DNA of 24,914 nt, taken from the NCBI GenBank assembly GCA_900754145.1, contig CAAEBW010000271.1, positions 1-24,914 of the forward strand. The letters run 5' to 3'. Both the position numbers and the translations under genes were made by a program. Each line of letters starts with the position of its first letter. Position 1 is the first letter of the stretch. The stretch is from Clostridia bacterium (GTDB lineage Bacteria; Bacillota; Clostridia; Oscillospirales; Acutalibacteraceae). The notes beneath the pieces are model-generated. The model saw only the letters and a list, made by a program, of their open reading frames with translations, made no database searches and was not told where the DNA came from. Positions 12,665 through 20,736 of the stretch are shown in pieces.

Positions 12665-15162
12665 AGAAACGCAAATTGCCGGATATAAAATCCCTCATAT
12701 TCGGCAGTGGTTATAAAGAAACCACCGTCCCGGGCAGTAGATTCCCGAACGGAACGCAGGGGCTTGTCCCTGTTGTGGATATTCGTAACGGAGTCGTTAT
12801 TACCGAGGACGGCAGGTATCTGAAAATTTTAGAGGTACTGCCCACGAATTTTTATCTTAAATCTTCGTTGGAGCAACAGAACATTATCTACTATATGGCA
12901 AGCTATTTGCGCATAGCACCGGTGTCCTTACAAATCCTTGTTCATACGGGCCGTGCGGATATTGACGCTTACTGCGAACAGATGCAAAAGTGTTATGATA
13001 CCGAGAAAAACGAAATGTGCAGGGAAATGATTTTAGAGGATGCACAGCTTGTCAATTACCTTGCCGCAAACGAGGCAGTAACCAGAAAATTCTATCTCAT
13101 ATTCGAGCACGAAGGCACGGCAACGGATTTTGCCGAAATATCAAAGCAGCTTGCCGAGACCGCTGAGACCGCATTTCAATACCTTGATTATTGCGGGCTT
13201 GAGGTTTTAAGACACGAGGAATATGACGATTTCCTGTTCCGAACCTTATATACTGCGTTCCGAAGGAAAAGCAGTTTTGAGGTAGATCACAAGGCGTTGT
13301 TTGCTGAGGTCGGCACAATTCACGGTACAGACGAAATCCCGGAGGAGTTATCCGCTGAAGATCAAATCGGGGTGCTTTCCGTGCAGGATGTATTAGCGCC
13401 GACCGAAAGCGATTTAACACACAAGGAGTACATTATCATTGACGGCACATATTATGCTTACCTGTATGTTTCGGGATACGGTTATCCCACTCAGGTGGGG
13501 CTTGCTTGGCTTTCTCCTTTAGTGGAGCTCGGCGACGGTATCTCGTTAAGTTTTTATCTCAATAAAAAACGAAAAGAACAGATACTCCAAAAGGTATCCA
13601 AAACCACTATGATGAACCGCAGCCGTATGCGTGATGTTGAGGATACCCGTGCGGACTTTGAGGAAATGGACGACGCTATTTCTTCGGGATTGTATATAAA
13701 GGAGCAGCTGAACCGTGAAGGCGAAGAGTTCTTTTATATGCATACTTTAATAGAAGTGACTGCCGAAGATACCGAGACCTTGGAGCAGCGTATTAAACAG
13801 GTACAAAACCGCTGTGCTTCGATGAATATGAGCATACGCCGTGCGGATTACTGCCATGAACAATGCTTTAGGTCAATGCTTCCGCTTTGTAAATTAGATG
13901 CGGACATTGAAAAGAAATCCAGACGCAATATCTTAACGCATGGTGCGGCGGGAGCCTTCCCGTTTTCGTCCTTTGAGCTCTGCGATGATAAGGGTATCTT
14001 GCTTGGCATTAACCTTCATAACAATTCCACCGTTATTCTGGATAACTTTAATTCAGACATATATTCCAACGGCAATATGGCGATTTTCGGTATGACGGGT
14101 GCAGGTAAAACCTATACCATACTTTTAATGGCTATGCGCCTTAGAATGAACGGTGTTCAGGTGTTCGTTATAGCTCCCGAAAAGGGCTTTGAATACAGAG
14201 GACCCTGTGAAGCTCTGGGAGGTCAGTATATCAAGCTGGCACGCGGCTCTACCGACTGTATCAACATTATGGATATTCGCCGTACCACAATGGATATTGA
14301 CGATAACCTGCAAGGGCACGACAGCCGAAAGGACTCGGTAATGCTTGATGTGGTGCAGGATGTGAAAACCTATTTTCAGCTTCGATATCCTGATATGACA
14401 CCGGAGGAAAGATATATGCTAAATTCCGCTATTATTGAGTGCTACGGAAAGTTCGGCATTACAAAGGATAATGAAAGTATTTTAAATCCTGATGGTTCAT
14501 TTAAGGAAATGCCTACTTTGGCGGACTTATATCCTATTGTAAACAATATTCCTGAACTTAAAAACATAGCAATTATAATCAAGGATTTGGTGGAAAGCGG
14601 AATGGGCGGCAAAACAAATGTTGATCTGCGGTCTTCCTTTATCGTGATGGATACTTCATCTGCCCGTGAGGAGGATCTTTCGGCAACCACATTCCTGGCT
14701 ACGGTGTTTATCCGTGATGAAATGAGTAAGTCCCGAACACGAAAAAAAGCTGTATTCGGCGACGAGCTCTGGATTATTGCAGGTAAGGAAGGAAACGAAC
14801 AAGCCTCTGAATTTGTTATAAAGCTTGTAAAAACCATTCGCGGGTACGGCGGTATTTTCGTTTCCTGTACCCAGAACACCATAGACTATTTCGCACTTAA
14901 CTCCGGCAAATTCGGCGACGCGGTGCTTAACAACAGCCGCCTTAAACTGCTTCTGCAGATGGAAGAGCCGGAGGCACTGAAGCTTAAAGAAAAGGTTGGG
15001 CTTTCAGATGAAGAGGTTATGCAGATTTTACGCTGCGGCAGAGGTCAGGGGCTTTTATGTGCGGGTAAGAATAGAATCGCAGTTGAAATCCGTTCTTCGC
15101 AAACCCAATATGACCTCATAACCACTAATAGAGCCGACCTTGAAAAACGAGAAATAAAATAA
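12643..15162 (+). CDS. VirB4-family conjugation ATPase
   Basis: An 839-residue cytoplasmic ATPase that energises pilus and channel assembly. The N-terminal domain (about 30-400) is of the TraC/VirB4 type, and the C-terminal domain is a RecA-like motor. Walker A is GMTGAGKT at 483-490, preceded by NGNMAIF. Walker B is KAVFGDELW with Asp707-Glu708, followed by the family block RGYGGIFVSCTQN. Length and order fit full-size VirB4/PrgJ-type proteins. The ATG at 12643 follows CAGGGGG with good spacing and lies inside the PrgI-like gene, indicating coupled translation. No frameshift or missing motif is seen. The operon ends at the hairpin immediately downstream. Confidence 0.93.
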   Translation: MGKEKSVKKRKLPDIKSLIFGSGYKETTVPGSRFPNGTQGLVPVVDIRNGVVITEDGRYLKILEVLPTNFYLKSSLEQQNIIYYMASYLRIAPVSLQILVHTGRADIDAYCEQMQKCYDTEKNEMCREMILEDAQLVNYLAANEAVTRKFYLIFEHEGTATDFAEISKQLAETAETAFQYLDYCGLEVLRHEEYDDFLFRTLYTAFRRKSSFEVDHKALFAEVGTIHGTDEIPEELSAEDQIGVLSVQDVLAPTESDLTHKEYIIIDGTYYAYLYVSGYGYPTQVGLAWLSPLVELGDGISLSFYLNKKRKEQILQKVSKTTMMNRSRMRDVEDTRADFEEMDDAISSGLYIKEQLNREGEEFFYMHTLIEVTAEDTETLEQRIKQVQNRCASMNMSIRRADYCHEQCFRSMLPLCKLDADIEKKSRRNILTHGAAGAFPFSSFELCDDKGILLGINLHNNSTVILDNFNSDIYSNGNMAIFGMTGAGKTYTILLMAMRLRMNGVQVFVIAPEKGFEYRGPCEALGGQYIKLARGSTDCINIMDIRRTTMDIDDNLQGHDSRKDSVMLDVVQDVKTYFQLRYPDMTPEERYMLNSAIIECYGKFGITKDNESILNPDGSFKEMPTLADLYPIVNNIPELKNIAIIIKDLVESGMGGKTNVDLRSSFIVMDTSSAREEDLSATTFLATVFIRDEMSKSRTRKKAVFGDELWIIAGKEGNEQASEFVIKLVKTIRGYGGIFVSCTQNTIDYFALNSGKFGDAVLNNSRLKLLLQMEEPEALKLKEKVGLSDEEVMQILRCGRGQGLLCAGKNRIAVEIRSSQTQYDLITTNRADLEKREIK

Positions 15163-15189
15163 TATCCTCTCCAAACCGGAAAGGATATT
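15161..15189. terminator. Bidirectional hairpin between convergent genes
   Basis: AATATCCT (15161-15168) pairs with AGGATATT (15182-15189), with an inner TCC/GGA extension and a 5-nt loop. T-rich sequence follows on the plus side (TTAGTTTTCTTTTATT), and A-rich sequence precedes it, giving T's on the minus side. It can serve both the VirB4 gene and the convergent ATPase gene ending at 15197. Confidence 0.7.
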
Positions 15190-15196
15190 AGGAAAA

Positions 15197-16576
15197 TTAG
15201 TTTTCTTTTATTGAATTGAATTTTTCAAGCTTTTCATTATGATTATTTTCTTTAAGAAATCTTTTGAGAAGAAAGCCGAGAAAATATGGAAAGGTGTAGA
15301 ACTTTCCGTTAAAACCGATATTCTTATTAGCAAGTTTAACACCGTATTTAATATCGGAATATTGCTCTCTTTCTATGAGAGCGTTAAGAGAGGCCGTCGC
15401 TGAGTCGTTAGCTTTAACCTCTATAGGAACGAGAGAATCTGCATCACGAACCATAAAATCAATTTCCAAAGTTCCGCGCTCATTTTTATAGAAATAGAGT
15501 TGATAACCTGCTTTTACGAGCATATCTCCAACAATGTTTTCGTAGATAGCTCCTTTATAGGTGTTAAAGTTTTTATTGTTCCTGAGATCTTCCTGAGCCT
15601 CTTCATCAAGAGAACCTATAAGAAGCCCGGTATCACGGAAATAAAGCTTATACATATCCGGATTTGCATTTCCTTTGAGGGGAAGCTCAGGTTGATCCAT
15701 ACAATAACAAACATTTATAATACCGGCATTATTCAGCCAGTCCACAATGCCTATATAATCTCTGTTCCGTGCATTTTTAGCAACTTTGGATATTTGAAAT
15801 TTCTTATTTTCTTTGCCAAGAAACATAGGAATTTTACGGTAAACATTTAAAATCTTACCCTGATCTAAGCTTTCGGCGTATTTGGTAATATCTTCCTCAT
15901 AATCGAGAATGATTTGCTGCTGCTGCTTTAGTGTGCCGCTATAATTCTTCTTGGTTACAAACGAGAATACAATAGCCGGCATACCGCCAAGCACCATATA
16001 TTCTCTGAAGTTTTCAAGTATCACTTCATACTCGACTTTAGAAAGAGGTTTGAGGTTCAGCATACTCTGATAAAGCTCCTCTATCTGTTCCGGCTTATAT
16101 CCTTTTGCCCATAGATATTCTTCAAAATCAAGGGAATGCATTTCGTAATCTTCTTTGTTGCCAACGCTGTTTGACTCTATTTCTTTATAGTTAATACCCA
16201 TAAGAGAACCGGAGCAAATGACATCATACCTGCCGTCTTCTCGGAAAGCTTTGAGACTGGTAGCACAGTTGATGCAGTCCTGTATTTCGTCAAAGAAAAT
16301 AAGAGTTTCACCGGGCACAAATTCAAAAGACGGGTTTTTGAGAGAAATGTTTTTAAGAATGGTATCTACTTCGAATCCGTCATCAAAGATATCCTTATAT
16401 TGCTTTTGAAGAACAAAATTTATCTCGATAAGATATTTATAGTTTTTTGATGCAAAGAACTCGATTGCCTTAGTCTTACCGATTTGTCTTGCTCCCTTAA
16501 CAATAAGAGGCAAATGTTCGGGATTATTCTTCCATTCAATAAGAAAACTGTCTATTTTTCTTTTAAGTCGCGCCAT
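15197..16576 (-). CDS. AAA-family ATPase with DUF4143 domain
   Basis: A 459-residue protein on the strand opposite to all conjugation genes. The N-terminal AAA_14-like domain carries Walker A GARQIGKT (28-35), Walker B LIFFDEIQ (Asp96-Glu97) and the sensor phrase ICSGSLMG (120-127). The C-terminal DUF4143 domain ends in a nuclease-like block, GTLEIDFMV (Glu371, Asp373) and IEVKA (Glu386, Lys388), the layout of a PD-(D/E)xK fold. Such proteins are common in gut Clostridia and Bacteroidetes, often near mobile DNA; their function is not established, and defence or competition roles are guesses. ATG is preceded by GAGGTGA and by its own promoter. It splits the secretion block from the VirD4-repA block and looks like an accessory gene. 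Confidence 0.9.
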   Translation of the reverse strand: MARLKRKIDSFLIEWKNNPEHLPLIVKGARQIGKTKAIEFFASKNYKYLIEINFVLQKQYKDIFDDGFEVDTILKNISLKNPSFEFVPGETLIFFDEIQDCINCATSLKAFREDGRYDVICSGSLMGINYKEIESNSVGNKEDYEMHSLDFEEYLWAKGYKPEQIEELYQSMLNLKPLSKVEYEVILENFREYMVLGGMPAIVFSFVTKKNYSGTLKQQQQIILDYEEDITKYAESLDQGKILNVYRKIPMFLGKENKKFQISKVAKNARNRDYIGIVDWLNNAGIINVCYCMDQPELPLKGNANPDMYKLYFRDTGLLIGSLDEEAQEDLRNNKNFNTYKGAIYENIVGDMLVKAGYQLYFYKNERGTLEIDFMVRDADSLVPIEVKANDSATASLNALIEREQYSDIKYGVKLANKNIGFNGKFYTFPYFLGFLLKRFLKENNHNEKLEKFNSIKEN

Positions 16577-16606
16577 TATATCACCTCATCAAATTGTTCT
16601 TAATTT

Positions 16607-16635
16607 ATCATACCACATAAATCCGTAAAAATCAA
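16607..16635 (-). promoter_or_regulatory. Sigma-A-like promoter of the AAA/DUF4143 gene
   Basis: Read on the minus strand: -35 TTGATT (16630-16635), a 17-bp spacer, and -10 TATGAT (16607-16612) preceded by TGG, i.e. an extended -10. Transcription would begin near 16600, giving a leader of about 25 nt with the GAGGTGA ribosome site. This is the best promoter match I found in the window. Confidence 0.75.
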
Positions 16636-16643
16636 GGATTGTT

Positions 16644-16702
16644 TTCACAAAATTACATATGATTTAACCATATCATTTCACAAAATTACAGTGCTGTTTA
16701 AC
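16644..16702. repeat. Pair of direct repeats upstream of the divergent genes
   Basis: TTCACAAAATTACA occurs at 16644-16657 and again at 16677-16690 (33-bp period). Each copy is followed by TTTAAC (16663-16668 and 16697-16702). They lie directly upstream of the minus-strand -35 box. A three-turn spacing suits paired protein binding sites; no regulator is assigned. Confidence 0.65.
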
Positions 16703-16763
16703 GGTATGGTACACATTTTTCCTCGAAAGCTTTATGCACGGTTATATGGTAAAGCAAAATAAA

Positions 16764-16809
16764 TTTGTAACATAATTCTTAAGGCTAAGTCCCGTTTTGT
16801 AACATAATT
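16764..16809. repeat. Pair of TTTGTAACATAATT direct repeats
   Basis: Identical 14-mers at 16764-16777 and 16796-16809, 32 bp apart, immediately before the unknown gene at 16835. Each holds a CATAAT that could serve as a -10 box, but neither has a good -35 at 17 bp. They could be operators or paired start regions for the rightward operon. Confidence 0.6.
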
Positions 16810-16834
16810 TTTATTTTTGAAAGGAATGATTGAA

Positions 16835-17479
16835 TTGGATATCGATTACACAAACAATGCTATTATCACTATGCAGCATCACCTTGATGCCGCCAATAAA
16901 TATCTTACAGAACTCGCAAAAGGGTACCGTTCCGTTGAAAAGCAAAATACGCTTTTAGACGCCGCAATGAAACAGGTAGAATTGTGCTGTATTGATATGC
17001 GCAACCTTTGTGAAAAAGAAAGACCGACAATAATAATTGCCAATACCCGTACCTACAACCGCAAGGAAATTTACGGTGAAGTAACACAGCTCGATAACGG
17101 CTGGCTTGATATTCGCCTGAATGCACTGCTTCCGCATTGCACGATGATCGGCGGAACGCAGTATGTTTTTGATACCGTAACAAGACTTCTTAATAACTAC
17201 CGAAAAAGCGGCGGTGTTATTCCTTGTTATGATAAGGCTTATATGGCGATTGTAGAGCATTGCCCTATGGATCGCTCAGGCACCTTTGACAACGACAATA
17301 AGGGTTTCAGAGGTGCTGTAAACGCTCTTAAGGGCAGGCTTTTCAGGGACGATAATCAGTTTGAGTTAGCCCTTGGACTCTTTACCGTAATTGATGAAGA
17401 TATCTGCTGTCATATCTATGTTACGCCCTTCGATGAAGCCGGAGATTTTCTTTATCAAATGTCGGCGGATATGCTTTAA
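16835..17479 (+). CDS. Unknown 214-residue protein at head of second operon
   Basis: I place the start at TTG 16835, nine bases after GAAAGGA (16819-16825); ATG 16826 touches that site and TTG 16817 precedes it. I do not recognise the family with confidence; it could be DUF6100-like. The protein is soluble. A helical N-terminal third (about 8-55, possible short coiled coil) leads to a mixed alpha/beta part with several conserved-looking Cys residues and the phrases IIIANTRTYNRKEIYGE and CHIYVTPFDEAGDF. The coding potential is good (balanced composition, no low complexity). It starts the rightward block leading to VirD4 and RepA, so an element-maintenance or transfer accessory role is likely, but this is from context. 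Confidence 0.7.
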   Translation: MDIDYTNNAIITMQHHLDAANKYLTELAKGYRSVEKQNTLLDAAMKQVELCCIDMRNLCEKERPTIIIANTRTYNRKEIYGEVTQLDNGWLDIRLNALLPHCTMIGGTQYVFDTVTRLLNNYRKSGGVIPCYDKAYMAIVEHCPMDRSGTFDNDNKGFRGAVNALKGRLFRDDNQFELALGLFTVIDEDICCHIYVTPFDEAGDFLYQMSADML

Positions 17480-17492
17480 AAATCATCATTTG

Positions 17493-17626
17493 CCCTATGT
17501 TAGATTGACGGGAAATTTTAGCAAAATTAAAAGTGCAAAAAATACCCGCATCTAACATCGGGTAAGATTCGCGTTTTATAAGGAAAATTTAACGGTTTTT
17601 AAGGTGCAGAAATCGCGGCATCTAAC
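17493..17626. repeat. Inverted and direct repeats in leader of the VirD4 operon
   Basis: ATGTTAGAT (17497-17505) is inverted as ATCTAACAT (17550-17558). The stem extends outward by CCC/GGG past one mismatch and inward by CGGG (17509-17512) with CCCG (17545-17548). The right arm's GCATCTAAC recurs at 17618-17626, about 70 bp on, together with an upstream GTGCA (17533 and 17604), so the leader is also an imperfect tandem duplication. It may be an operator or a folded leader RNA. The 9-mer TGTTAGATT also occurs at 9438-9446 before the pilin gene. Confidence 0.6.
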
Positions 17627-17635
17627 CGGCTTACG

Positions 17636-18742
17636 TTGGGAGGTGTGGATACGAAGTTCGACAGAGCAGAAATTGAGGTGCTGGCTTTATGTGCCTGGTG
17701 CAAAGATTTGCCCGTTCACGGATGCAGAAATATCCCCGCAAAAATTATTAACGATTTGCTAGAACTGCGGCTTATACGACAGAGCAAAAATAAACTCGGG
17801 TACCGATGCACTCCCGCCGCTTTTGAGCTGCTTCGCAGAGCAGAAATGGAGTTTATGCAGGATAAGACCTACCGTACCGATTCCGACGCTCTCGCCAGAA
17901 GAATGCAGTTAGCAGAAATTACAAGCTTCTTTTGGCGATATGGTGCTGATGTTTTTATAAGCACCCCACCCGCAGAAACTAAGGAGAATGTTTTTCTCCC
18001 ATCCTTTGCACTCCGCCGACAGAAACACGCAAATATTTTAGGCGGTACAAAACTTACCGGATTCTATTACGGGAAAGACACCACCTTTATTCCTTACTTC
18101 ATAGCAAAGGATAATAACGGAATTTATCCCGAAGTAGAGCAGCGTACTTTTCGTTCCGAAACCCTTTTATGCGGAAGAAGACCGCACATCATCTATACCG
18201 CCGAAGGAGACCTGCAGGAGGTTATCAATACTGTGTCAATAAAGAAAGAACGGTCAAGGAAATCTACTACGGTTTACTACAAGGACGCAATAGATAAATT
18301 TAACTGTCCCGTTGCCCTTATTCCTTTAACCGAAGACGGTATGCGACAGCTAAGAATCCTATCCGTGCCAGATTACCGCCAGCGCCTCGCAAAAAATATA
18401 CTGGGCACCGATTATCTTCCTCCCACATCAATCCAGTCGGACGGGAGGAGCAAAACAGAAAATTTTATCATAGGTATCGACTGTAATATTTTACGGTTTG
18501 AGAATGCTGTTAAATCTAAAAAAACCACCAAAATCTTCGTACTTCCTTTTCAGGCTGAAGCCGTGCAAAGAATAGTATCAGGTACAAAGGTACAGTGTTT
18601 TGTTCTGAATCTTGAGGAAACGGAAGAATTCTTAAGGGTGCCGTATGTGCTGCCCGAAATCAACAACAAGCCTTTTCAGACCGGGAAAGGAGAATACATT
18701 GATGTTCCGCCTCTCGGAAAAAGTAAAAAAGCTGGAAGATAA
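17636..18742 (+). CDS. Probable winged-helix protein upstream of VirD4
   Basis: Up to 368 residues. The N-terminal 70 (FDRAEIEVLALCAW, then IINDLLELRLIRQSKNKLGYRCTPAAFELL) look like a winged-helix domain: helix, recognition helix, then a wing ending in a terminal helix. The remaining 300 residues are mixed alpha/beta and unfamiliar to me. A distant link to the replication-relaxation proteins of Firmicutes elements is possible. The start is unclear: TTG 17636 and GTG 17645 lie in or against the ribosome site GGGAGG (17638-17643). Spacing would favour the non-standard ACG at 17651. No ATG is available. Its 3' end overlaps the VirD4-like gene by 41 bases, so both are coupled. Likely cytoplasmic; may regulate or process DNA before transfer (inference). 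Confidence 0.75.
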   Translation: MGGVDTKFDRAEIEVLALCAWCKDLPVHGCRNIPAKIINDLLELRLIRQSKNKLGYRCTPAAFELLRRAEMEFMQDKTYRTDSDALARRMQLAEITSFFWRYGADVFISTPPAETKENVFLPSFALRRQKHANILGGTKLTGFYYGKDTTFIPYFIAKDNNGIYPEVEQRTFRSETLLCGRRPHIIYTAEGDLQEVINTVSIKKERSRKSTTVYYKDAIDKFNCPVALIPLTEDGMRQLRILSVPDYRQRLAKNILGTDYLPPTSIQSDGRSKTENFIIGIDCNILRFENAVKSKKTTKIFVLPFQAEAVQRIVSGTKVQCFVLNLEETEEFLRVPYVLPEINNKPFQTGKGEYIDVPPLGKSKKAGR

Positions 18743-20705
18743 GATAAATGACTTTATCCTAAAAAACAAATCAAAGCTTCCGACCTACATCGGATTGGGA
18801 CTGGTTATTATGTACTGCTACGGAATGGTTGTGCGGTGCATAGGTATCGCTGTAATGAATTTTCGTAATGCCGCAAATGAAGAATGGTTCACCTTAAACC
18901 CTTTCAAAAATATCGGTGCTGTCTTCACACCTTACGGCATGATGATTACTATATTCGTTGTCCTTATGTACTGCCTGTTTGCTAAAAAAGGCTACCAGCT
19001 TTTATCGGGATACAAAACAGTAAAGGACAAAGAACGGGGTATAGAGATTCTTCCCGAGGGGACTCACGGCACCTCCGGCTGGATGAATAAAAACGAGCTG
19101 TCCGAGGTGCTGAATAAGGGATCGATTGATGCCTTAGATGAAACCCTGTTCGGAAAATTGGAAAACGGCGAATATGTATCCCTCAAGGATATTCGCGGTA
19201 TGAACAAAAACATAATAATCTACGGCTCACCCGGTACAGGAAAATCACGGGGCTTTGTAATGCCTTTTGCTATGCAGGCAGTAAAGCGCGGTGAAAGTCT
19301 TATTATGGTCGATCCGAAAGCAGAGTTTTACGAAATGTACTCTGAATTTTTAAGAGGTCAGGGTTATACCGTTTGTGCTTACAATCTTCTTGACCTGTTT
19401 GCATCAGACGGTTGGAATTGTGTAACCGAAACCGCTAACGATCTTAACCTTGTTCAGAATGTGGCAGAAATCATTATACGAAACACCTCCTCGGAAAGCG
19501 AAAAGGACGACTTCTGGGCTAAGGCGGAAAAGAACTTGCTCATGGCTCTTTTGCACTATGTCGGTACAATGACCTATCCCGGCACAGATAAGCTCCTGCC
19601 TGTGGAGGAACGCAGTCTCGGCACTATTTATAAGATACTGTCCTCAACCTCGGTACAGGAGCTTGACGCAAAGTTCAGAAGTCTGCCTCCCGATCATCCT
19701 GCGCTGCCTCCTTACGGTATTTTCCGTCAGGCTCATAAGCAGATTTGGGGTAATATCATCATCGGTCTCGGCAATCGCTTAAATGTGTTCCAAAACAAGT
19801 TGGTTGATGATATAACCAAACACCACGAAATCGACCTTACCTTACCGGGAAAACAAAAGTGCGCCTACTTCTGTATTATTTCAGATCAGGACAGTTCGCT
19901 TGAATTTTTATCGTCAATGTTCTTTTCGTTGCTGTTCGTTAAACTATTTGATTTTGCCCGCAGTCAGCCAAACCGCCGACTTCCAGTATGCGTTAATGTG
20001 CTGATGGATGAGTTTTGTAATATCAGTCTTTTAGACAGCAAAAAAATATTTTCTGTAGCCCGTTCGAGAAACATAAACATTCAGGCGGCTATACAGAGTA
20101 TCGCACAGATAGCCAACAGATACCCAAAAAACGAATGGCAGGAAATCATCGGTGACTGCGATTATCAGCTTTTTCTCGGCTGTAACGATATGATGACCGC
20201 AGAACATATCAGCGACCAATGCGGAGAAATAACGGTTCGTATAAACAATTCCGTAGTGCCTATGACGCCGCTGTTTTCTCCCGTCCTGAACACAACCCGA
20301 CCGTACACGCATAACAAGACAAGCACCGGCAGACCCTTAATGATGCCTGATGAAGTTCGGCGCTTACCCAAAGACCAAGCAATACTTTTAATTCGCGGCT
20401 CAAAGCCGCTGAAGCTCAGCAAGATTACTCCGGAAGAGCATCCTTTTTTTGATCAGCTTAAACCCTGCAAGGCGATTGACTATGAACCCTTGTGGCAGAA
20501 ACAGGAAAAACAGAAACCTAAGCGTGCAACAGGTGCACAAAGTCGCTCTGTTCCTAACTATCAGGTAAAGATTCCTATAGAGCCTGAAGATGATACTACA
20601 GAGGAAGTTCAGCTTGACGCAGAGGATAATGCACCTGCAAAAAAGATTTCTTATCAAAATGCTGAGAATTACAATTACAAGAAAGAAACACCTAAAAATA
20701 TTTAG
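18702..20705 (+). CDS. VirD4/TraG-family coupling ATPase
   Basis: I use ATG 18702, nine bases after AAAGGAG; the longer frame from 18645 begins inside the previous gene without a ribosome site. The 667-residue protein has two N-terminal membrane helices (about 28-52 and 71-94) and a cytoplasmic motor. Walker A is GSPGTGKS at 175-182, followed by MVDPKAEFYE. Walker B is VLMDEF (Asp436-Glu437), then SRNINIQAAIQSIAQI and the TraG C-terminal block. Coupling proteins dock the relaxase-DNA complex to the secretion channel. A charged, variable tail (about 610-667) may choose the cargo. The secretion genes are upstream, across the inserted ATPase gene. The gene is complete and its motifs intact. Confidence 0.94.
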   Translation: MFRLSEKVKKLEDKINDFILKNKSKLPTYIGLGLVIMYCYGMVVRCIGIAVMNFRNAANEEWFTLNPFKNIGAVFTPYGMMITIFVVLMYCLFAKKGYQLLSGYKTVKDKERGIEILPEGTHGTSGWMNKNELSEVLNKGSIDALDETLFGKLENGEYVSLKDIRGMNKNIIIYGSPGTGKSRGFVMPFAMQAVKRGESLIMVDPKAEFYEMYSEFLRGQGYTVCAYNLLDLFASDGWNCVTETANDLNLVQNVAEIIIRNTSSESEKDDFWAKAEKNLLMALLHYVGTMTYPGTDKLLPVEERSLGTIYKILSSTSVQELDAKFRSLPPDHPALPPYGIFRQAHKQIWGNIIIGLGNRLNVFQNKLVDDITKHHEIDLTLPGKQKCAYFCIISDQDSSLEFLSSMFFSLLFVKLFDFARSQPNRRLPVCVNVLMDEFCNISLLDSKKIFSVARSRNINIQAAIQSIAQIANRYPKNEWQEIIGDCDYQLFLGCNDMMTAEHISDQCGEITVRINNSVVPMTPLFSPVLNTTRPYTHNKTSTGRPLMMPDEVRRLPKDQAILLIRGSKPLKLSKITPEEHPFFDQLKPCKAIDYEPLWQKQEKQKPKRATGAQSRSVPNYQVKIPIEPEDDTTEEVQLDAEDNAPAKKISYQNAENYNYKKETPKNI

Positions 20706-20736
20706 AACGATATTAAAAAGAAAGGGATAATCAAAT

